From Chloroflexota bacterium (GTDB lineage Bacteria > Chloroflexota > UBA6077 > FW602-bin22 > JACQUS01), in the NCBI GenBank assembly GCA_016210125.1, contig JACQUS010000573.1, positions 1-8,395 on the forward strand: a DNA stretch of 8,395 nucleotides, written 5' to 3'. The stretch's first letter is position 1. The number at the start of each line of letters is the position of its first letter. The notes beneath the pieces are model-generated. The model worked only from the letters and a program-made list of their open reading frames with translations, ran no database searches and had not been told where the DNA came from. The position numbers and the translations under genes were made by a program. Shown in pieces: positions 5,814-8,395 of this stretch.

Positions 5814-6527
5814 ATGCATGCCATCGTTTTGGCTGGCGGTAGGGGCGAGCGCCTGCGGCCGTTCACCGAGGACCGCCCGAAACCGATGGTCGAAGTCCTA
5901 GGCGTGCCGATTTTGGCCTACCAGGTACAGTGGCTGCAGACCCAGGGGGTCAGCGACGTCACGATCTCTTGCGGCTATCGCCAGGAAGTGATTGCGAGCT
6001 ACTTCGGCGACGGCGCGCGCTGGGGGCTGCGGATCGCCTACGCCGTCGAAGACGAGCCACTGGGCCGCGGCGGCGGCATCAAGCACGCCTGGCGGATGGC
6101 GCAGCCAACGGGCGATGTCGTCATCGCCACGAATGGCGACATCATCACGAATCTCGACCTCGGCCCGGTGATCGCCCAGCATCGCGCGTCGGGCGTGCTG
6201 GCGACGCTGGTGCTGGCGCCGTTCGTGAGCCCGTACGGCATCGTCGAGGTGGACGAGCACAATAGGGTGCGCGGCTTCCGGGAGAAGCCCGAGCTGCCCT
6301 ACTGGATCAACGGGGGCATCTACGTGTTCTCGCGCGAGGTCTTCGACGAGCTGCCGAACCGCGGCGACCACGAGACGACGACGTTCCCGGACCTCGCGCG
6401 GCGCGAGCTGCTCGGCGCGTACTGCTCGCGGGCCTACTGGCGCGCGGTGGACACGGCGAAGGACCTCTCGGAAGTGAGCCGCGAGCTGGAGCAGCGCCTG
6501 CTCACGGCCTTTCTCGCGCAGCGCTAG
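5814..6527 (+). CDS. Sugar-1-phosphate nucleotidyltransferase (NTP_transferase family)
   Basis: 237 aa, the single-domain short form of the family. It transfers an NMP onto a sugar 1-phosphate to make an NDP-sugar with release of pyrophosphate. The signature LAGGRGERLRPFT (6-18) binds the nucleotide phosphates and Lys23 in RPKPM is the conserved lysine. EDEPLGRGGGIK (79-90) is the sugar-loop region, where the usual LGTAGA reads LGRGGG. Asp109 in TNGDI (107-111) is a metal ligand, and FREKP (155-159), INGGIYVF (165-172) and WRAVDTAKDL (209-218) complete the fold. There is no C-terminal beta-helix, so no fused acetyltransferase. Length and motifs are closest to mannose- or heptose-1-phosphate guanylyltransferase and glucose-1-phosphate thymidylyl/uridylyltransferase-like proteins, but the sugar and base cannot be told. 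The ATG at 5814 follows AGGGGAG by about 11 bases; the longer frame from 5589 runs through the palindromic element and is not coding. No sugar-pathway neighbour is present. Confidence 0.96.
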   Translation: MHAIVLAGGRGERLRPFTEDRPKPMVEVLGVPILAYQVQWLQTQGVSDVTISCGYRQEVIASYFGDGARWGLRIAYAVEDEPLGRGGGIKHAWRMAQPTGDVVIATNGDIITNLDLGPVIAQHRASGVLATLVLAPFVSPYGIVEVDEHNRVRGFREKPELPYWINGGIYVFSREVFDELPNRGDHETTTFPDLARRELLGAYCSRAYWRAVDTAKDLSEVSRELEQRLLTAFLAQR

Positions 6528-6783
6528 GGTCGGCCGCTAGCAGCCGGTCAGGGCCGGCCTCGCCCCGGCCGGCCTGCGCGGCGCTAAGCTGGCCGAGGAC
6601 GAGCCCACACTCCACGTCGAGGCCCAGGGCCAGGCAATCGAGATACGTGGAGAGCGTGGCGCGCCGCAGGAGACCCTGTCGCCAGGCGTTGACCGCGTCC
6701 ATCCGCTGATGGCCGGCGACGAGGCGCTGGAGCCGACTCAGGAACAAGACCTGCGTGGGAGTGTACGGTCGAGGCGCACTCAT
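6502..6783 (-). CDS. Hypothetical protein (93 aa)
   Basis: An ATG at 6783 preceded by GAGGG at 7-base spacing opens a 94-codon frame ending in TGA. Residues 8-70 (TPTQVLFLSRLQRLVAGHQR onward to LGLDVECGLVLGQL) look like a real, mostly helical soluble domain. The last 20 or so residues (GRGEAGPDRLLAADPSAARE) are low-complexity and lie over the 3' end of the nucleotidyltransferase. I recognise no family. The two genes are convergent and overlap by 26 bases. An AT-rich stretch at 6822-6840, including TATCAT on the minus strand, may be its promoter, though no good -35 was seen. Confidence 0.6.
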   Translation of the reverse strand: MSAPRPYTPTQVLFLSRLQRLVAGHQRMDAVNAWRQGLLRRATLSTYLDCLALGLDVECGLVLGQLSAAQAGRGEAGPDRLLAADPSAARERP

Positions 6784-6945
6784 CTCCCTACCCTCACGTC
6801 GGCGGCGCTCGGTTCTCGCCTCTCATAACGAATGATAGCTCAACGACGACACGGATGCCCGGATGCCTGGTCGAAATGCGTTGAGACCGCGCGTCTTTCG
6901 CTGTGGAGAACCCGGCCGAGGGCCGTCTGCCGCGTCTGCCGGTGC

Positions 6946-6974
6946 TTGCCGGGCAATGGGGGCTCTGCTATACT
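6946..6974 (+). promoter_or_regulatory. Predicted nusA operon promoter (extended -10)
   Basis: TTGCCG (6946-6951), a 17-base spacer and TATACT (6969-6974) with TG one base ahead (6966-6967) form the strongest promoter in the window. Initiation near 6981 would give a leader of about 90 bases before nusA. The -35 is near-identical to that of mutM (TTGCCC). Confidence 0.7.
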
Positions 6975-7004
6975 GGCAGTCAGGAGAAGACGCTGGCGTT
7001 ATGG

Positions 7005-7031
7005 AGAAAGTGGGCATGCCCCACTTTCTTT
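7005..7031 (+). promoter_or_regulatory. Attenuator-like hairpin in the nusA leader
   Basis: AGAAAGTGGG (7005-7014) pairs exactly with 7020-7029 around a CATGC loop, a 10-bp stem between the promoter and the nusA start. Read as a shorter GTGGG/CCCAC stem it is followed by TTTCTTTGCTGT, a U-rich tail resembling a weak intrinsic terminator. NusA itself stimulates pausing and termination at such hairpins, so it could give feedback control; this is inference. Confidence 0.45.
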
Positions 7032-7070
7032 GCTGTAACGGCCGGGCGCGCGGCCGCCTGTGGGGGAGCG

Positions 7071-8159
7071 GTGAAGAACGACTTCGCTACGGCGATGGCG
7101 TCGCTGGCACGCGAGAAAGGCGTCGAGCCCGAAGACATTCTGCAGGCGCTCACGGCGGCGCTTATCGCCGCGTATCGGCGCGACGTGAACGCGCCGCCCA
7201 CCCAGCGCGTCAGCGTCGAGGTCGACCGGCAGACGGGGCGGGCCCGTGTCTCCTGCAGCAAGACGGTCGTCGGGGAGGTTCGCGACCCGCAGGTCGAGCT
7301 TGCGCTGGCCGAGGCGCGGCGCCTCAGCCCGGACGCCGCGCCGGGCGACACGATCGAGGTCGAGTCCACGCCTAGCAATTTCGGTCGCATCGCCGCGCAG
7401 ACGGCGAAGCAGGTCGTCCTTCAGCGGCTACGTGAGGCCGAGCGCGACCGCATCTACCGTGAGTTCGCCCAGCGCGAGGGCGAGCTTATCTTGGGCATCC
7501 TGCAGCGCTCGGAGCCGCGCGGCTGGATCGTCGACTTGGGGCGCGCAGAGGCTGTGCTGCCGCCGACGGAGCAGGTGCCGACCGAGCCGTACCGCGCTGG
7601 CCTGCGCCTGAAGTTCTATCTGGTCGAGGTCGAGCGCACGTCCAAGGGGCCGGTCATGACCGTCTCGCGGACGCATCGCGGGCTGCTGCGCCGGCTACTG
7701 GAGCTGGAGGTGCCGGAGGTCTTTCAGGGTCTGGTCGAGCTGAAGGCCATGGCCCGTGAGCCAGGCTCCCGCTCGAAGGTGGCCGTCGCCGCGCGGCAGG
7801 CCGGGCTCGACCCCGTCGGCGCGTGCGATGGGCCGCGCGGCGTGCGCATCCAAAACGTCGTCAGCGAGCTGCTGGGCGAGAAAATCGACGTCATCCAATG
7901 GCACGCCGAGCCGGCCACGTTCGTGGCCAACGCGCTCAGCCCGGCGCAGGTGGTGAGCGTCGAGCTGGACCACCCTGAGCGGACGGCAACGGTGCTCGTG
8001 CCAGAGCGCCAGCTCTCGTTGGCCATCGGCAAGGAAGGGCAGAACGCGCGCCTGGCGGCCAAGCTCACCGGCTGGCGCATCGACATCAAGGCGGCCGAGG
8101 TGGCCGCGGCTCCGCCCGCCGCCACGCTGGGTGGCAGCGCGGAAGGCATCGGGCGCTAG
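7071..8159 (+). CDS. nusA: Transcription termination/antitermination factor NusA
   Basis: 362 aa. NusA binds RNA polymerase and nascent RNA, prolongs hairpin pauses, and takes part in intrinsic termination and rRNA antitermination. Domains in order: N-terminal polymerase-binding domain (about 1-125, starting VKNDFATAMASLAREKGVEP and including RIAAQTAKQVVLQRLREAER, 106-125); S1 domain (about 137-200, GELILGILQR... to VMTVSRTH); KH1 (about 232-277, KVAVAARQAGLDPVGACDGP then RGVRIQNVVSELLGEKIDVI); and KH2 (about 300-342, with the GxxG loop in AIGKEGQNARLAAKL). It ends after a short Ala/Gly tail and lacks the C-terminal acidic repeats of enterobacterial NusA, as is usual outside proteobacteria. 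The GTG at 7071 matches the family N-terminus and follows GGGGGAG with short spacing. The frame stays open to 6903, across the promoter, so that extension is rejected. ylxR follows 57 bases later; rimP, the common upstream partner, is absent. Confidence 0.98.
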   Translation: MKNDFATAMASLAREKGVEPEDILQALTAALIAAYRRDVNAPPTQRVSVEVDRQTGRARVSCSKTVVGEVRDPQVELALAEARRLSPDAAPGDTIEVESTPSNFGRIAAQTAKQVVLQRLREAERDRIYREFAQREGELILGILQRSEPRGWIVDLGRAEAVLPPTEQVPTEPYRAGLRLKFYLVEVERTSKGPVMTVSRTHRGLLRRLLELEVPEVFQGLVELKAMAREPGSRSKVAVAARQAGLDPVGACDGPRGVRIQNVVSELLGEKIDVIQWHAEPATFVANALSPAQVVSVELDHPERTATVLVPERQLSLAIGKEGQNARLAAKLTGWRIDIKAAEVAAAPPAATLGGSAEGIGR

Positions 8160-8216
8160 CCCCGCCGCCGCGAGCCGGCCCGAGCGTCGCACGGACCCGC
8201 GGCAGGAGCAAGCCAG

Positions 8217-8395
8217 GTGGCGGAACGCCCGAGCGGACGCCGGCGACACCTCCCGGAGCGCCGCTGCGTCGCGTGTCGGCAGGCGCGCGCGAAACGGGAG
8301 CTGGTACGCGTCGTGCGCACGGTCGAGGGCGCGGTGGTCATCGATCCGACCGGCAAGCGCAGCGGGCGTGGGGCGTATCTCTGCCGTGCACGCTC
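8217..8395 (+). CDS. ylxR: YlxR (DUF448) RNA-binding protein, 5' part
   Basis: 59 complete codons, cut by the right edge; the full protein is usually about 85-100 aa. The family signature is present: RRCVACRQARAKRELVRVVR (residues 15-34) followed by VVIDPTGKRSGRGAYLCR (40-57). YlxR is a small basic protein encoded between nusA and infB in many bacteria; it is reported to bind RNA or RNase P RNA and to act as a nucleoid- or transcription-linked regulator in some species. The GTG at 8217 is set by AGGAG at 8-base spacing. Same strand and a 57-base gap indicate cotranscription with nusA, and infB is expected just past the edge. Confidence 0.95.
   Translation, partial: MAERPSGRRRHLPERRCVACRQARAKRELVRVVRTVEGAVVIDPTGKRSGRGAYLCRAR

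Noticed and set aside
6903..7070. N-terminal extension of NusA
   Set aside because: It crosses the predicted promoter and leader hairpin; NusA proteins begin at the KNDFATAMASLA segment.
7001..7375. Leader frame starting ATG at 7001 (MEKVGMPHFLCC...)
   Set aside because: The start lies within the leader hairpin, AGGAG is about 14 bases away, and most of the frame is out of phase over nusA with shadow-like composition. A short leader peptide is possible but unsupported.
1..8395. CRISPR array, tRNA, rRNA, insertion sequence
   Set aside because: No regularly spaced repeats, no cloverleaf or TTCGA-type T-loop context, no rRNA-like segments and no transposase motifs were seen on reading both strands.

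Overview
This is a GC-rich bacterial window (third codon positions are almost all G or C, and GTG starts are frequent). It carries mostly housekeeping and accessory genes of a free-living bacterium. The combination of a short NusA (362 aa) followed by YlxR, a maleylpyruvate-isomerase-like DinB/MDMPI protein, a short sugar-phosphate nucleotidyltransferase and an OsmC-like protein would suit a Chloroflexota (Thermomicrobia-like) or Actinomycetota-like genome. The lineage is inference only; no rRNA or other decisive marker is present.

Layout, left to right. (1) 1-1786, minus: the N-terminal 595 residues of a large sacsin/Hsp90-type GHKL ATPase, continuing off the left edge. (2) 1787-2045: gap with one AT-rich island. 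(3) 2046-2714, minus: an MDMPI/DinB-type metalloenzyme, divergent from (4) 2840-3691, plus: MutM (Fpg). The 125-base space between them holds a good sigma-70-type promoter for mutM placed so that the mRNA would start at or next to the ATG. Its palindromic -10 could also fire toward the MDMPI gene. (5) 3692-4085: a gene-free stretch with a 15-bp hairpin plus T6 that serves as the mutM-side terminator. (6) 4086-5375, minus: three genes in a row, namely a double Cys-cluster zinc-ribbon protein, an OsmC/YhfA-like protein, and a 57-aa small protein with its own promoter. (7) 5376-5813: a gene-free divergent region with a consensus TATAAT for the zinc-ribbon gene and a second copy of the palindromic element seen at 3891-3960. 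(8) 5814-6527, plus: a sugar-1-phosphate nucleotidyltransferase, overlapping tail-to-tail with (9) 6502-6783, minus, a 93-aa hypothetical protein. (10) 6946-8395, plus: the nusA promoter, a leader hairpin, nusA, and the start of ylxR running off the right edge. This is the front of the conserved nusA-ylxR-infB transcription/translation operon, apparently without rimP upstream.

No mobile element, CRISPR array, tRNA or rRNA was recognised. The observations most worth following are the sacsin-like ATPase at the left edge (possible defence context outside the window), the two diverged but structure-conserving palindromic repeats, the attenuator-like hairpin in the nusA leader, and the overlapping divergent promoters at mutM. 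I did not find a clearly new multi-gene system inside the window.
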